Assembly: GCF_905220415.1 (NCBI RefSeq)
Contig: NC_059549.1
Coordinates: forward strand, 7,750,001-7,814,000
Length of the DNA: 64,000 bases
Direction: 5' to 3'
Source: Colias croceus
Taxonomy: Eukaryota > Arthropoda > Insecta > Lepidoptera > Pieridae
Both the position numbers and the translations under genes were made by a program. Of the stretch, positions 1-11,400 are shown in pieces. Below the pieces are notes generated by a model. It was not told the origin of the DNA. It did not search any database and saw only the letters and a program-made list of their open reading frames with translations. Each line of letters begins with the position of its first letter. Position 1 is the first letter of the stretch.

Positions 1-336
1 AGAACTATTAGCCATTTCCTGTAAAAACAGTGTTTTTTTAGCTTTGGTTATGTTATGTTGTATGTTAGTATACAAAAGACATAGGTAAGTTCCTGATAAC
101 ACATCCAACAAATACTATTGAGCTCATTGTTATTCAAATGAATGTAAGTAATTTATTTTTAATTTTAATTCAAATAAATTAAAGTCAAAATGTTATGCTT
201 GGTCAATCGAAATGAAAGATAGTTCTTAGTCTTCATAATAATTTGTCATGTTTAGATTTAGATTAAAATATAAATAATTCAACTAATTACAGTAAGTTAG
301 TTCTAATAAGCTAATTTTAAATAAATACAAACTTAC

Positions 337-670
337 TTTGATAATTTCTTAACTCCATTACAAAGTAAAGACGGTATGAACAGAATAAAAAGAGCTAAAT
401 AAGGGATTACGAGTTGACCTGTCGTAGGAAATTGCCAAGTCGCACTTTGTAGAAGTGTTGTTAATATGCATTTTCCACTGAGTAATAGGGATAATATTTG
501 ACCCAGCACAATACTACGCCAAACTTTCCTGAAATAGTAATTAAGTAAATAAATTAATATTAAGCATTAAAGAACCATGCAAACAACATTTCATAAACAA
601 ACTATCCCGACCATCGCCCTAACTCCGAAAAGTACACCTCTACTTTTTCACTGAAATTCACATTCTCCAT
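337..670 (-). CDS. SLC35F1/F2-like solute carrier, first two coding exons (partial gene)
   Basis: A likely multi-pass drug/metabolite-transporter superfamily protein of the SLC35F1/F2 type. The clear exon is complement(337..528): it follows an AG acceptor, ends at a GTAAGT donor, and encodes about 63 residues with two hydrophobic stretches, including SIVLGQILSLLLSG and PYLALFILFIPSLLCNG. From memory this resembles the first two helices of animal SLC35F1/F2. A plausible first exon is complement(612..670), starting at an ATG and encoding MENVNFSEKVEVYFSELGRW; its end phase (two bases) fits the next exon, but the donor GTCGGG is weak. The rest of the gene lies beyond the left edge. It is divergent from THOC7, with about 1.15 kb between start codons. 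The family call is moderate and the first exon tentative. Confidence 0.6.
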
Positions 671-949
671 TGCAATTCCTTGAATTTTTTCCTTCTTGAT
701 CAATATTACGTACTTTGTACACAAATAAGTTTCTCAATACGGAACACAGCTAAAATTATAGCCATTATTTCTACAATTTATGTAAATACAAACCAAAGCA
801 AAATATTATAACAATTTAATATGACATTGACAAATGACAATTGACACACCATTGACACACGAAATGCGCATATAACAGATGATAAAATAAATAGATAAAA
901 TATATAAATATATAGATAAGGTTAGCCGTTTATAGCCGTGCCAATAACG

Positions 950-1190
950 TGCACTCCTGATAGCTGCTACCTGATCGCGCGGCCAATGTGTGGATGATGC
1001 GCCAAGCTTGCGACAAGTGTCCTTTGAAGTTGCCGATACCGCACGGCAAGCTCGCAAACGCGCCGGCCAATGTTCAAATAGCTACCGCCAGTGCGCATTT
1101 CGCCCGTTCTACACATAGACAAGTGCATGTGCCAACGCGCTTGCCAACGCGTTGGCCTATGTGTAGTGCCGGCATAATGCTTAGTTAAAA
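950..1190. repeat. GC-rich block with inverted repeat, probable MITE remnant
   Basis: A markedly GC-rich island in AT-rich surroundings, inside the divergent SLC35F-THOC7 spacer. The 10-bp arms CTACACATAG (1109-1118) and CTATGTGTAG (1154-1163) face each other around a core that repeats GCCAACGCG. Reading frames here are short and look accidental. It resembles a decayed miniature transposon, but no target duplication could be assigned, so a promoter-associated element is not excluded. Confidence 0.4.
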
Positions 1191-1377
1191 TGATTTTACA
1201 CCAATTCCATACATTTTGAGGTTAGAATAGGAAAAATGATTTTTCTCCAAAACTATTGGTTTCCTAACTTTCTCCTTTTGGTGGGAGGGTCCCCCCCTCC
1301 TCCCCCCTCTCCACAAAAACCTATAATACGATACGTGCGGCAGTTCTCTAAAGAAACGCCGATAACCTAACTATATA

Positions 1378-1475
1378 GATAAATAGATGTTATCGGATGA
1401 TTAAATTATTTTATTCATCCGGTAATCGGACAACTAATTTATTTTATTCATCCGTTTAGCGGACGACTGGCACTG
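1378..1475. repeat. Two short direct repeats in the THOC7 upstream region
   Basis: The motif TTATTTTATTCATCCG followed by a short GGAC-containing tail occurs twice, about 45 bp apart (near 1408 and 1440). A diverged reverse copy, TTATCGGATGA, precedes them near 1389. This is probably the remnant of a small mobile element. No function is assigned. Confidence 0.35.
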
Positions 1476-1821
1476 TTCTAAAATAAATAGAAGGACGTGA
1501 AAAGGACATTGTTCCTTCCTTCCTAGTACGAGTCTTGTGTATTGAAAAGTGAGGCCGCTATTTCAATCACAACAAAATCGCGCGGTTAAAACTTTAAAAA
1601 CATGTTAAAATGGCAATGTCAATTAAGTGTCAAAATAATGATCAAGCGGCAACTGGCAAGTGCCCTGTGCCATCTGTCAAATCACAAATGTCAAATGTAA
1701 ATTAAAAACGCAAGCCTGAAGCCGTCGTGAGCCCGTGAATGTTTATGTTTGAAAATGAAAGTTTTAGCATACCTTAATATTATTAAGCTGACTTTGTAAA
1801 TCAAATTTCCAGCCTTTTGAA

Positions 1822-2658
1822 ATGGGTGACGGTTAGTATATATTATATACAAAATTATTGATTTATCGCGTAATATCCCATAGAATTATGATTGCTATTG
1901 TATATTTTTCTTTTTCCTTTTTATTCAGAGGACGTTATACGCAGAAGATTATTGATTGATGGTGATGGTACTGGTGATGATAGGAGGCTTAATGTTTTGT
2001 TGAAGACACTAATCAGATGGTGTAATGCTACCGACGAAAAACCAGAAGACAGGTAACCTTACCTACCTTATTGTGAATTGTTGAATGAAGCAATTTAACT
2101 TTTTGTACAATAAATAAATTAACACTTAAATAACTACTTACTATATTAAAAAATAAATACAGTTTTATTCTTCCTTGTTCTAGCAAAACCACACATGATC
2201 GCATGTTAGCACAACTTGCACAATGTGAATTTGCTGTAACAAAATCTCAGCTCGGTACCGAGATGATGACAGCAGAACTTAAAAGTTATGAGGATTTATC
2301 GAAAATATTTGAAAGCGGAATAGAGATAGCCAAGAAGAATATAGAAAAGAGTAAAATTGATCTGGCCCAAGCAAAAACTGTACGCAAAAATAGAATAGAG
2401 TATGATGTATTAGCCAAAGTGATAAGTGAACAGCCAGATAGGAAAGAAACATTGGAGCAATTGAGTACTCTAAAGAATGAATTAAGTACATTGGAGACAA
2501 CAAAACAGCAGTTAGAGAGTAGATTGGCATTAAGAAAGAAACAATTCCATGTGTTAGTGACTTCAATACATCAGTTACAAGCCTTGTTAGATGAACCTGA
2601 AGAATTAGAATCCATTTCTGATGATGTAGAAATGAAAGAATCAGCTATGGAAACTTGA
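1822..2658 (+). CDS. THOC7: THO complex subunit 7
   Basis: A complete three-exon gene, join(1822..1831,1929..2052,2184..2658), giving 202 residues, about the length of human THOC7 (204). THOC7 is a nuclear subunit of the THO/TREX complex, which couples transcription to mRNA processing and export. The first exon carries only three codons plus one base. Spliced, the N-terminus reads MGDEDVIRRRLLIDGDGTGD, followed by DRRLNVLLKTLIRW, close to the human protein as remembered. The middle is a long predicted coiled coil (about residues 60-180) containing RKNRIEYDVLAKVI and LRKKQFHVL, which are strongly conserved in the family. The tail is acidic. All introns have GT/AG ends and phases fit. The start was chosen for family match and splice phase; an ATG-only reading of the last exon would lose the conserved N-terminus. 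Confidence 0.95.
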
Positions 2659-2703
2659 AATAATACTTTTTATAGTTTATAAAATTTATCATAAATCTGA
2701 AAT

Positions 2704-2709
2704 AATAAA
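2704..2709 (+). terminator. THOC7 polyadenylation signal
   Basis: AATAAA lies 45 bases after the THOC7 stop codon, in a suitable place for 3' end formation. Confidence 0.6.
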
Positions 2710-2983
2710 ATTAATGAAATGTCCAATTATGATTTTATTTTTTTAATATAAGTTTAGTTTAATCATGAAGATAACCTGTGCTTCAAAGGCGCTCCTGATA
2801 AATCGATGTGTGTATAAAATCTGCTTCTCTACCAAGTTCTGGTCTTCTCTACCAAGGGATATTGTTTATTTGTCATCAGTACAATAGTGTTATATCTCGT
2901 AATATTAATATAACGAGCACAAAAATTAAATATGTTATGATGTGTAATGATGATTATTATTTTCAGAGCGATTATATTATAAA

Positions 2984-3447
2984 CTAGCTTCCGCCCGCGA
3001 CTCCGTCCGCGCGGATGTCGGTCTTCGCGTGGATGGTTTATTTCTCCATTTTGAGACCTCTGACAATAACATCTTATAAATATCTATTGGACCCAATTCC
3101 CGAATACGGTTAGGCCTATAATAATACGCAACGTGTGTTCGCGGTTCTACGGAACAACGTCTATTGATAAAACTGAAAAATGAAGATTAATTTTTTTCTA
3201 CGTATTTTTCCAGGATAAAAAGTATCCTATTTTACGCCCAGGATAATAAGGTATAATTATACCAAGTTTCATCGAAATCGAACCGCTAGTTTTCACGTGA
3301 TGCCTTCACATACAGACAGACAGACAAAAATTTTTTTAATCACATATTTGGGTTTGGTATCGATCCAGTAAAACCCCCTGGTATTTATTTTTTCAATATT
3401 TTCAATGTACAGAATTGACCCTTCTACAGATTTATTATATGTATAGA
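2984..3447 (-). mobile_element. Non-autonomous Helitron, complete copy 1
   Basis: Read on the minus strand the element begins TCTATACATATAATAAATC after an A, and ends in CTAG (2984-2987) before a T, as expected for a Helitron inserted between A and T. Just inside the 3' end is a GC-rich stretch able to form a short CCGCG/CGCGG stem. It carries no transposase frame. It is closely related along its whole length to the copy at 54992-55465, which has the opposite orientation. The short (TCTG)-type run differs in length between the copies. Confidence 0.8.
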
Positions 3448-4540
3448 TGACTGGATAGTACCCAAGATAGTACCTATAAAAAATAGTCTATATTTACTAT
3501 AATATTATAACACTAATAACAAGAAACTGGGATTTAGTAATTTTTTTTCTAGTGGTCTAATCATTTATTTATAATTTAACTATATATATATAAATACCAA
3601 CTTGGGCACTAAGTTGATCCAGCCCGACTGCCGTGCATTCCTGACTCCACCTTTTCCCCGATATTACTCGACTCCGGTTGCATAGATCTTGCCCGGAGTG
3701 GCAACGGCGCAAATATTTGGGCGATGTTGCCAAACGTATTCATGGAGAAATTGATATACTCAACATTTTTATTGCTAAGATCTCGAAATGAATCGACTCC
3801 GTAACGGCCGAAATTCAGAAACCCATAAACACTTGTTGGCTCCGTTTTATATACCAAATCCAAAGTCGTATGTTGATCAGATCCATTTATATTATCAAAA
3901 TTACAGCTTTATTTGATCCGACAAAACGAAACTGTATATTAAGTAACATAGATTAATTTTGCGTAAACAGTACAGTATTTGTTGGCTCCGTACACAAACA
4001 TATTATAGTTAGGTAATGTTCCATACATTGCTAAATCCGCCTAGACTAGACGAACTCGACTCCGTAACGGTTCAAATTTTGAAATGCTCAAACACTTCTT
4101 GACTCCGTTTTATATACCAAATCATAAATCGTATGTTGATCTGTTGATTGTTCCATTTATATGCACTTGCATGACATTGACATGGGGATATGAAATTAGG
4201 GCTAGCAAAAAATCTCCTGAGTTTTATGGAAGTTGAAGAAGTCGACCGTAATTCAATTGAAACTTATAGAAAACGTTGTGAAACTAAAAATTCGGAACCC
4301 TAAAAAGATAGATATTTGGACGAACCTTTCGTCATACAGTGACGGTGATAATTCTCAAGTAGAATGCATCCTACAAATAACAACCTACCTCTTGAATCAT
4401 CAGTAAATATCAAGATAATTATCATAATATTTATTGACGTGTAGCGTTCGCCTATGCCCTGATTCTGATATCAATCTGATAAAATAATTAAAATGTTTGA
4501 TTTAGGTCAAACAAATGACGACTCATATTCCTGCACAAAT
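3448..4540. other. Intergenic stretch with a diverged ~100-bp direct repeat
   Basis: No convincing gene. Two related blocks, 3794-3891 and 4057-4162, share CGACTCCGTAACGG, then TCCGTTTTATATACCAAATC, then TCGTATGTTGATC and CCATTTATA. The fragment TTGGCTCCGT also occurs between them. This is probably an old tandem duplication or part of an unrecognised repeat. The 84-codon reverse frame crossing 3609-3863 spans one block and looks accidental. Confidence 0.5.
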
Positions 4541-6649
4541 TATCCATTACGGAGTAAATATGAGTGTACGCAGATCGCCAACACGTTTAACCAGCAGTGG
4601 TGCAGTGGGTACTGCCGGTGGATCGCATCCCGATCTATCGAAGCTAAGTTCGTTTTCTACGAGTTCTACGCCAACTGATACGGAAAACGGAAACAACCGC
4701 TAGAACAAGATTGCAGATTTAGTGATGATATGTAGGATATTCGGTCGGAGTTGAGCCGTATTAGTACATTACTTGAAAAATATGTATGCTCAAATGAACA
4801 AATAGTAAACAAAATTCATGAAAACATTTCTGAGGTAAAAACACAAATTACCAAAATTAAATCGTCCAACGAACAATCCTTGAATTTAATTCGCCAAAAT
4901 ACGAATCAAATCAATGAAATTAAGTCATCAGCATGTATGATAATTACTGAACAAAACATATTGAAGAGTACTATTTCTCAATTAGAATCCCAGATAAACT
5001 AGGGTGAGAGTAAAATAAAATCACTGGAATTAAATCTTTAATCATAATAAACTTCTTATAATTTAAAACTTAATCAAGGAACTACGAGACAGAAAGAGCC
5101 GCGAAAAAAATGTAATTTTTACTGGTTTCCCAGAATCGACATCTTATAACTCAAAGGAGAGGAAATCTAAAGACAACTACGAAATTTTAAAAAATTACCT
5201 CACTAATAAGTTCAGACCTACCGAAGCCATTAAAAAAATATATAATTATAAATAACCTTAATTCAAACTGTAGTTCAGGTCTTGATGGTATTACTACAAA
5301 AGCAAAATGCATCAAAGAACAAGTAGATAACTGCGTTAAAAACAACCGACTTCAAACTTGCACTTGCAACATTTACAAATACAGACAAAAATGCCCATAA
5401 AATAAAAACCACTGGGCCTATCCGAATAAAATTTTTATGGGACCAATTCGACACCATCCCGCATCGAACAAAAAAGAATCTCGTAAATCGGTTCAGAAAC
5501 CTCGGAGTAATCGGTGTACATACATAAAAAAAAAACATATCGGCCGAATTGATGACCTCCTCCTTTTTTTTGAAGTCGGTTAAAAATTAAATCATACCTT
5601 AAGCGACTGTTTTAACCAAGCCATAAGTCAAAGACGTTTTCCGGACTCGTTAAAAATAGCGAAGGTAACTCCTATCTATAAGAGTGGCTCAAAATTTGAA
5701 CCTGGTAACTATAGGCCGATTTCGGTTTTGCCAGTATTGTCAAAAATATTGGAGAAGATTTTACACACGAGATTAGAAAAATATTTAGACTCATTTAATT
5801 TTATTTCAGTGCGTCAATACGGATTTAAGCCAAAAAGTAACACTCTGTCAGCGACTATGGACCTAACTATTAAAATAAAACAGAACATTGACGCAAACAA
5901 TATAGTTTTGGGAGTGTTTATTGACCTATAAAAGGCCTTTGATACCGTTTCTCATGAACTTTTAATAAAGAAATTAGCATCCATTAACATTAATGGTAAA
6001 GCACTAGATATGCTGAAATCATATTTAAAAAATTGATCACGAATAGTTAAAATAGATAAATAAATGCAATCTACTAAAAATAAATGTAACTAAATTCAAA
6101 GCTCATAACAAAATTATTCCACCACACGCTCCACTTAAAATTAACGGTGTTGTATTAGAACATAAAACCCACGAGAAATGCCTAGGTTTGCGAATCGACA
6201 GCTCTCTGAAATGGAATTATCACATCGACCACCTAAAAAATAAATTATCAGCACTTCCTAGATCTCTGCATAATATTACTTCTTGCATTCCTCATAAATT
6301 ACGCCACACCATCTACAACACGTTAGTAAAGCCGCACCTAATGTATTTAATAGAAGTATCGGGGAGTGCTTACAAAAATAAATTATCGCCACCCCAAATT
6401 TTACAAAATAAAATCATTAAAACTATCTTTAACTATTCTTTTTTAACTTCTACAAATAAAATCTACGACGACACTAAAGTAATGAATTTAAAACAATTAT
6501 ACTTTTATAATACGTGTATGTTCATCCGCAAAGCGCTACATAAAAACATAAATACAAATATTATAATCTCAACATCAAATCGCCACTATCCTAATAGACG
6601 AGCTATAGGTCTACCAGAATCTGATGGCATATTTATATTTAAGAAATAA
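4541..6649 (+). pseudogene. Decayed non-LTR retrotransposon (LINE), ORF1 and ORF2 remnants
   Basis: Remnant of a jockey/CR1-superfamily LINE. ORF1 pieces run from about 4560 (SVRRSPTRLTSSGAVG, then GGSHPDLSKLSS, typical of insect LINE ORF1) through a stop near 4700 into a coiled coil at 4751-5002, and on to about 5240. The endonuclease domain is missing. ORF2 resumes near 5260 (SSGLDGITTK), is interrupted by a MITE (5343-5579), then continues with SGSKFEPGNYRPISVLPVLS (RT motif), YGFKPKSNTLSATMDLTIK, and FIDL then a stop where KAFDTVS should follow. The segment with the catalytic ADD motif is deleted near 6035-6075. The C-terminal part (LGLRIDSSLKWNYHIDHLKN) stays open to 6649. Stops and deletions make it dead. 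Confidence 0.85.
5343..5579. mobile_element. MITE inserted in the dead LINE
   Basis: A ~237-bp element whose ends are inverted copies: CAACCGACTTCAAA at the left and TTTGAAGTCGG at the right. TTAAAAA directly flanks it on both sides (5336-5342 and 5580-5586), consistent with a target-site duplication. The internal sequence matches, from memory, a very widespread insect repeat ending in AACCGACTTC. It has no transposase. Confidence 0.7.
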
Positions 6650-6761
6650 AAGATTTTCATGTGGCAACTTATTTGACAACTATCAAATTGTTTGTCAAAT
6701 TATTTGTCTTTTTTGCAGTTGATGAATAATTTTTAGGATTTTGTCTAAAAAATCTTCGAAA

Positions 6762-7040
6762 ATGTCGAAAAAGCCGCTGCGATCACAAGCAAGAGGTGTT
6801 GTTTATAATGTGTATAGAAAAACATTCGATGAAGAAGGGTCAAACACATCACAATTTTCAATTTTCAAGATTTTATTGGTAAATTGGACTTACCCGTTTT
6901 GATACTTTAAATTAAAAAATATTATATGTAGGTAATTATAATATTGTTTGTTGATTAGAATATAATTTTATGAAAACTTATTACAGGAGTTTCCAATACG
7001 GCTATTCGTCAAGTACAAGCTGTCCAAGTCAATTTTATAA
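6762..7040 (+). pseudogene. Transposase-like gene fragment, decayed
   Basis: A short open frame from the ATG at 6762 encodes MSKKPLRSQARGVVYNVYRK and about 20 more residues before a GTAAAT donor-like site. After a gap, an acceptor-like TTACAG is followed by codons for GVSNTAIRQVQA, resembling the recognition helix of a helix-turn-helix. From memory such N-termini occur in insect DDE-transposase-derived proteins. The frame closes soon after and no catalytic domain follows. The identification is tentative. Confidence 0.35.
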
Positions 7041-7822
7041 TGTGTGTTTCTGTTATTACTTACGAAAATAAACATAGTTTTATTTTATTTTATAAAAAAA
7101 ATTGTAGGCAGTTTTGATCTAGGTACGTTATCATTATATCGATATTTTCAAATGGCATACTGGTAATGAATATACAAATATAGGTGTGTGTAAATAATAA
7201 TAATATGTATTACCTGTATAAAAGTAATATGTATAATTGTATATTATACATGTAAATATGTACCTACATAATATTAAGTGGATATCTCATTATTAAGTAT
7301 AGTATTGTCCACTTATGTAATGTGACTAATGATATTGAGGACAAAATAAAAAATAAGCAGTATCAAGATCGTTCAGTCCATTTTCCCTAGGGTTGCACAC
7401 TCAAAATTTTGATTTCCCTAATTGCCATCAGATTCTGGTTTACCTATAGTTATCTTGCCCTTCCGAAGATCCGAACAAATTATGGAAGGCGAACGGCAAC
7501 ATACGTTTCTATAACGGGAATAAATGTCTTTAAATCTTCAAATGGCTAAGGCCGCAAGCGACCAATGGCTGAGCTCGGTGGGCTCTGATTGGCTCATTTG
7601 AATCGGATCAACAAGAGCTAAAACGCAAAAAAGGTGGATTTGTATAAAAAGCACGTAATTATTATTATTACTGATGATGACACTTGTGGCTCCGTTCGGA
7701 TCCACATACGGACGGTGGTGTGGCAATGGATCCACAAATACCAACCGGATCAACAAGTGAAAACGGATCAAATAATTACTAACTATATGGCACGTTTGAT
7801 CAACATAGTGCCCATGGAGATA

Positions 7823-7882
<60 letters not shown>

Positions 7883-8993
7883 TAAGCTTAAGCTATACAA
7901 GCTAATATAGCAATACAGCTTATATTAATCAAACTATCAGAAATTGTATTTTTAGATTATTATCAACACTATAAAACGGCGAAGATATTACCTACCTTTA
8001 TATTATTACACCTAACCTATTTTTTGAAATAGACGTATTTGAAAACCAAATCAGAATCGGTACATACCTTGGTACTAGGTGCCTTGGTACATACGTTCGA
8101 TAATCCTATCGACCACAGCCACAGACAATAATTTATAAGTATCATTAAAAACGTAAAAAGGAAATAATAGATAATCAAAGTAGGCAAGTACAGGGAACAG
8201 CTGTAATTATAATTCTAGGTACCGATTGTAATCATAAAACGTTACTGTTGAAAACTGTGGTTGAAAACTAGTTACTAGACCTTATATAATTTAGAATTAT
8301 TAGTAACGAAAATAAGGGACTAAACGATTATTACATCCTAGATTAGAAACTGTCCAGTCATTACAACCGAAAGTTCAGCTCGTTAAACCGTGGCGCCGCG
8401 GCCGCGGCCGTAAAAGAAACATTTATCGTGTGTCATGGTATAATAACCCCTCTCTACGGACTTACACCTAAATACAAAAGCGCTTTTATGTACACAAAGT
8501 AAAAGGTTACACGACTCAAGGACGACCTCCAAAGAATTTACATTTCCTAAATGATAAATGTACCTACACAAACAATAAAATTCTTTCTTTAACTAAGTAT
8601 GTACATAATTTGAATGTATGATCAAGAATGAGATATTATCAATAATATAAGGTAGCTTTCCCTTCACAGCTTTGCTCAAGCGGATTTTACGTTTTAATTT
8701 TGAGAGATTTTCCATTTCCGCGAGAGAAAATTTATGTTTCTGGTATTAAAATATTAAAATCAGTTTAGGGCACCAGAGCCGATAGAGTCCAAAAAATATT
8801 TTTATACCTAAATTCATAGGTATATTTGTATAGGTATACCTAGTAATTTTAAAATTCAATACAGAGATTTTAATATTTCACTACTTATGTATATTATTTT
8901 ACATATTATACTACCACACTAAGGAAAATAATTATCCACACGAATAAATAGTAAACTTTTAGACTATGCTTTTAGTTCCGTTAAATTATAGAG
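7041..8993. other. Intergenic, no recognisable gene
   Basis: AT-rich sequence without a credible coding frame. It contains the (TA)n tract described separately and a short GC-rich run near 8392-8409 (GCGCCGCGGCCGCGGCC). Short frames such as those near 7538-7885 and 8383-8571 have no recognisable features. Confidence 0.5.
7825..7877. repeat. (TA)n microsatellite
   Basis: About 26 uninterrupted TA dinucleotides. Length is likely variable between individuals. Confidence 0.9.
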
Positions 8994-9053
8994 CAGTACC
9001 TAGAGCTATAAGTTGAATTAGGAACATCTTTTTATTAAATCTGTTTGTTTGAA

Positions 9054-9092
9054 CGCGCTAATCTCAGGACTACTGGTCCTGAGATTAGCGCG
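9054..9092. repeat. Perfect 17-bp hairpin made from a Helitron fragment
   Basis: CGCGCTAATCTCAGGAC (9054-9070) is followed by the loop TACTG and its exact reverse complement (9076-9092). The arm matches the internal Lep1-type Helitron phrase GAACGCGCTAATCTCAGGA seen at 18697, so a fragment appears to have folded back on itself. Flanking sequence is partly duplicated: TAGAGCTATAAGTTGAA at 9001 and TAGAGCTAAAAGTTGAA at 9111. Confidence 0.85.
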
Positions 9093-9489
9093 CAGCTAGC
9101 AGTACCTACCTAGAGCTAAAAGTTGAAAAAACATTTTTTTATTAATTAAAACTGTTATGCTACAGCTACAGTACCAATATGGAAAAAGACATTATTTACA
9201 TAGCTACTATGATTTACGTGTCAGGTTCTGTGCACGTAATGTATACTTAGCTACTTTTTTATTTTACAACCATACTCAGAGGAATACAGTGCAACGACAT
9301 TACTATATTGACTTAGGAGAAGTAAATAAATAAAGTATGATGTAGAAGTCCATATATAAGTAAGTTTACAGCGCAGGTCCTCAATATCACTAAAGTGTAT
9401 CGTGCCGTCAAAACCGCGACGAAACTCGACGTGAATAGACTAGCGCGTGGAAAGTCATCTAACTTTTTACCCGCGTTTTTCAAATAAGA

Positions 9490-9753
9490 ATGCCTTCTTG
9501 GTGGGACTATTTACATTTCAACCGTCAATATAATAATAAAAGAAACCTCGAAGAGGGGCTGTTTCAAATAGCATCTCAAACGTGTAATATTTTGGTGAAA
9601 GTAAACAATACGAACAATATAAATTTGACTAGGAATGACAGAAGCGACGAGTACGGTTGTGCTGGTCCACCTAAGGGGAATAGTTCGATGCAAATCTGCG
9701 TTCCGAAGTTTAGAAAGAACTCCATTACGGCCGGCTGCAATCCAGGATTGTCG
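9490..9753 (+). CDS. Possible first coding exon, unrecognised protein
   Basis: An 88-codon open frame from an ATG to a plausible donor (TCG then GTAATG). It is rather polar (MPSWWDYLHFNRQYNNKRNL at the N-terminus), has four cysteines and several Asn-rich stretches, and lacks a signal peptide or membrane segment. The upstream ~100 bases are richer in CG dinucleotides than the surroundings, as in many insect 5' UTRs. I do not recognise the protein and could not find a phase-compatible downstream exon, so this may be the first exon of a gene with a very long intron, or a chance frame. Confidence 0.3.
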
Positions 9754-9861
9754 GTAATGAACCTTTTAATAAATACCTATTTACAAAATCATAGCGCTTC
9801 CATAACGTTTCATTTGTATTTGTATCTTGAAAATTCTCAAACTACTACCTACTTAACTTAA

Positions 9862-11368
9862 AATACGTCATAACTCATAAGCTTTTAATGAAAATATAAT
9901 AAGTATATAAATATAATAATTACCTAACATTAAAATAATTATGGCACATGAAAGCTCCGTAATATAAAATTCGATATGGTACGCACTAATTAATTATTAC
10001 TTACATATTTATTTAGAAAAAATATTATTACAAATACATTCTACGCTTCACATATTGTATTAAATATTCATACATAGGTCGCGATATTAACATAAATTTT
10101 ACAATAGATATATGATTACATTAATCAAGAATATTAAACCCATTAAATATAATTCTTAAGGTAGGTATTGTAAATAAGAAAGTTGAATCACGTAGTTAAA
10201 ATGATGACTGTGCATTCTCTGAAGATGAACATTATATTTCCCTAAAATCGCGATTGTATCATTTCATATTTAATAGATACAGTAATTTATAAGTTTTGTA
10301 TGAATAATTATTTATTAAATAGAGATGTTTCTTTTTAATATAGAAACTGAAAATTATTCTCACTACGAGGACATTGGCCTCTAATTAGGCCATTATCCAC
10401 TACGCGACAAGTGCGGCTTGACTCTTGAGGATGATACATATCACATTTATAAGTTCTAACACATGCCTGTTCAATGATGACGTTCACTGTTTGGAACAGT
10501 GATAGTTTGATTAGTGTGCAGCTAGGTAAATTCAAAACTTGAGTTAGGTAAATTAGCGCTCTTTGTGGAAATCCTCAACTGAGCTTGAGCTACCACTGCT
10601 CCAGTAAGATTTTCATAACTATTACTCCCTTGAAAATTCAAAATCTGTGAGCTAATTAACTCTTAATAAATAAATTATAAAAGTTTTGCTCATTACTAGT
10701 AGGTATATTTAGATATATTAGTACCTATTTAGTATCTATCTAATGAGCTCAATTTTTAAACTGTGCTTCATAATAACGTGGTAGCAAGGAGGTAATAACA
10801 AAAAAAGTAGACAATAGGCGCGGCACATAAATTATTTTTTTATATTAAATAACTACAAATATATAAAATAAATATAAATTTAAAAAATCAAAAGAAAAAC
10901 AAGCAATTGTATAAGTGAAATGTGCAGCAGAAATCAATATTGCTGTTGTTCATTTTAAAAATAATAGCACATGAATTAATGGCGTATATTCTAGGTGTTT
11001 CCAATGACAAAACTTTTTAAAGTTTACTGAAAATAGTCACACCGCGGTAACCTTGAATCAAAACATTTGCAACAAAACCGTTCCATCAAACTATACAACC
11101 AATAAATGTCTTCAGTGTAAAAGATGCATACGCGCGTGGGACATGTGCAGCTTATGTCTATTAGTCGGAAATAAAGGATATATCAAAAAAGACAATATTC
11201 TGAAACTTGTTTTTTTGTCTGAGGCCTGTGACAGTCTTCATAGTGTCGGCAAGAACCATTGCAAGCTGATTCGCTTGGAGGTGAACAAACTGTTTTCAAT
11301 ATTAAAAGGTTTTGGTCATTTCGTTGCGTGCTAAGTTAGCGATTATATTATATCGATTTTAGAAACAA
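9862..11368. other. Intergenic or intronic, no recognised gene
   Basis: Mostly AT-rich. Two short frames contain several cysteines: complement 10335-10535, and 11053-11334 (starting at TTG). They match nothing I recognise and lack good start contexts. Confidence 0.4.
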
Positions 11369-11400
11369 CTAGCCGCTGCATAAGCTTCGCCCCGCCGTAC
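11369..11400 (-). mobile_element. Helitron 3' terminus fragment
   Basis: On the minus strand GGCGGGGCGAAGC leads into CAGCGGCTAG followed by T. CTAG is at 11369-11372. The GC-rich end followed by CTAG and T matches the other Helitron ends in the window. The 5' end was not located. Confidence 0.45.

Noticed and set aside
3609..3863. 84-codon minus-strand frame
   Set aside because: It crosses one copy of a duplicated non-coding block, and the equivalent copy is not open.
10335..10535. Cysteine-containing minus-strand frame that might be a small inhibitor
   Set aside because: No signal peptide and no TIL, Kazal or Kunitz spacing; likely part of a repeat.
11053..11334. 93-codon frame with several cysteines, zinc-finger-like at first glance
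   Set aside because: Begins with TTG, cysteine spacing fits no finger class I know, and no splice or promoter context supports it.
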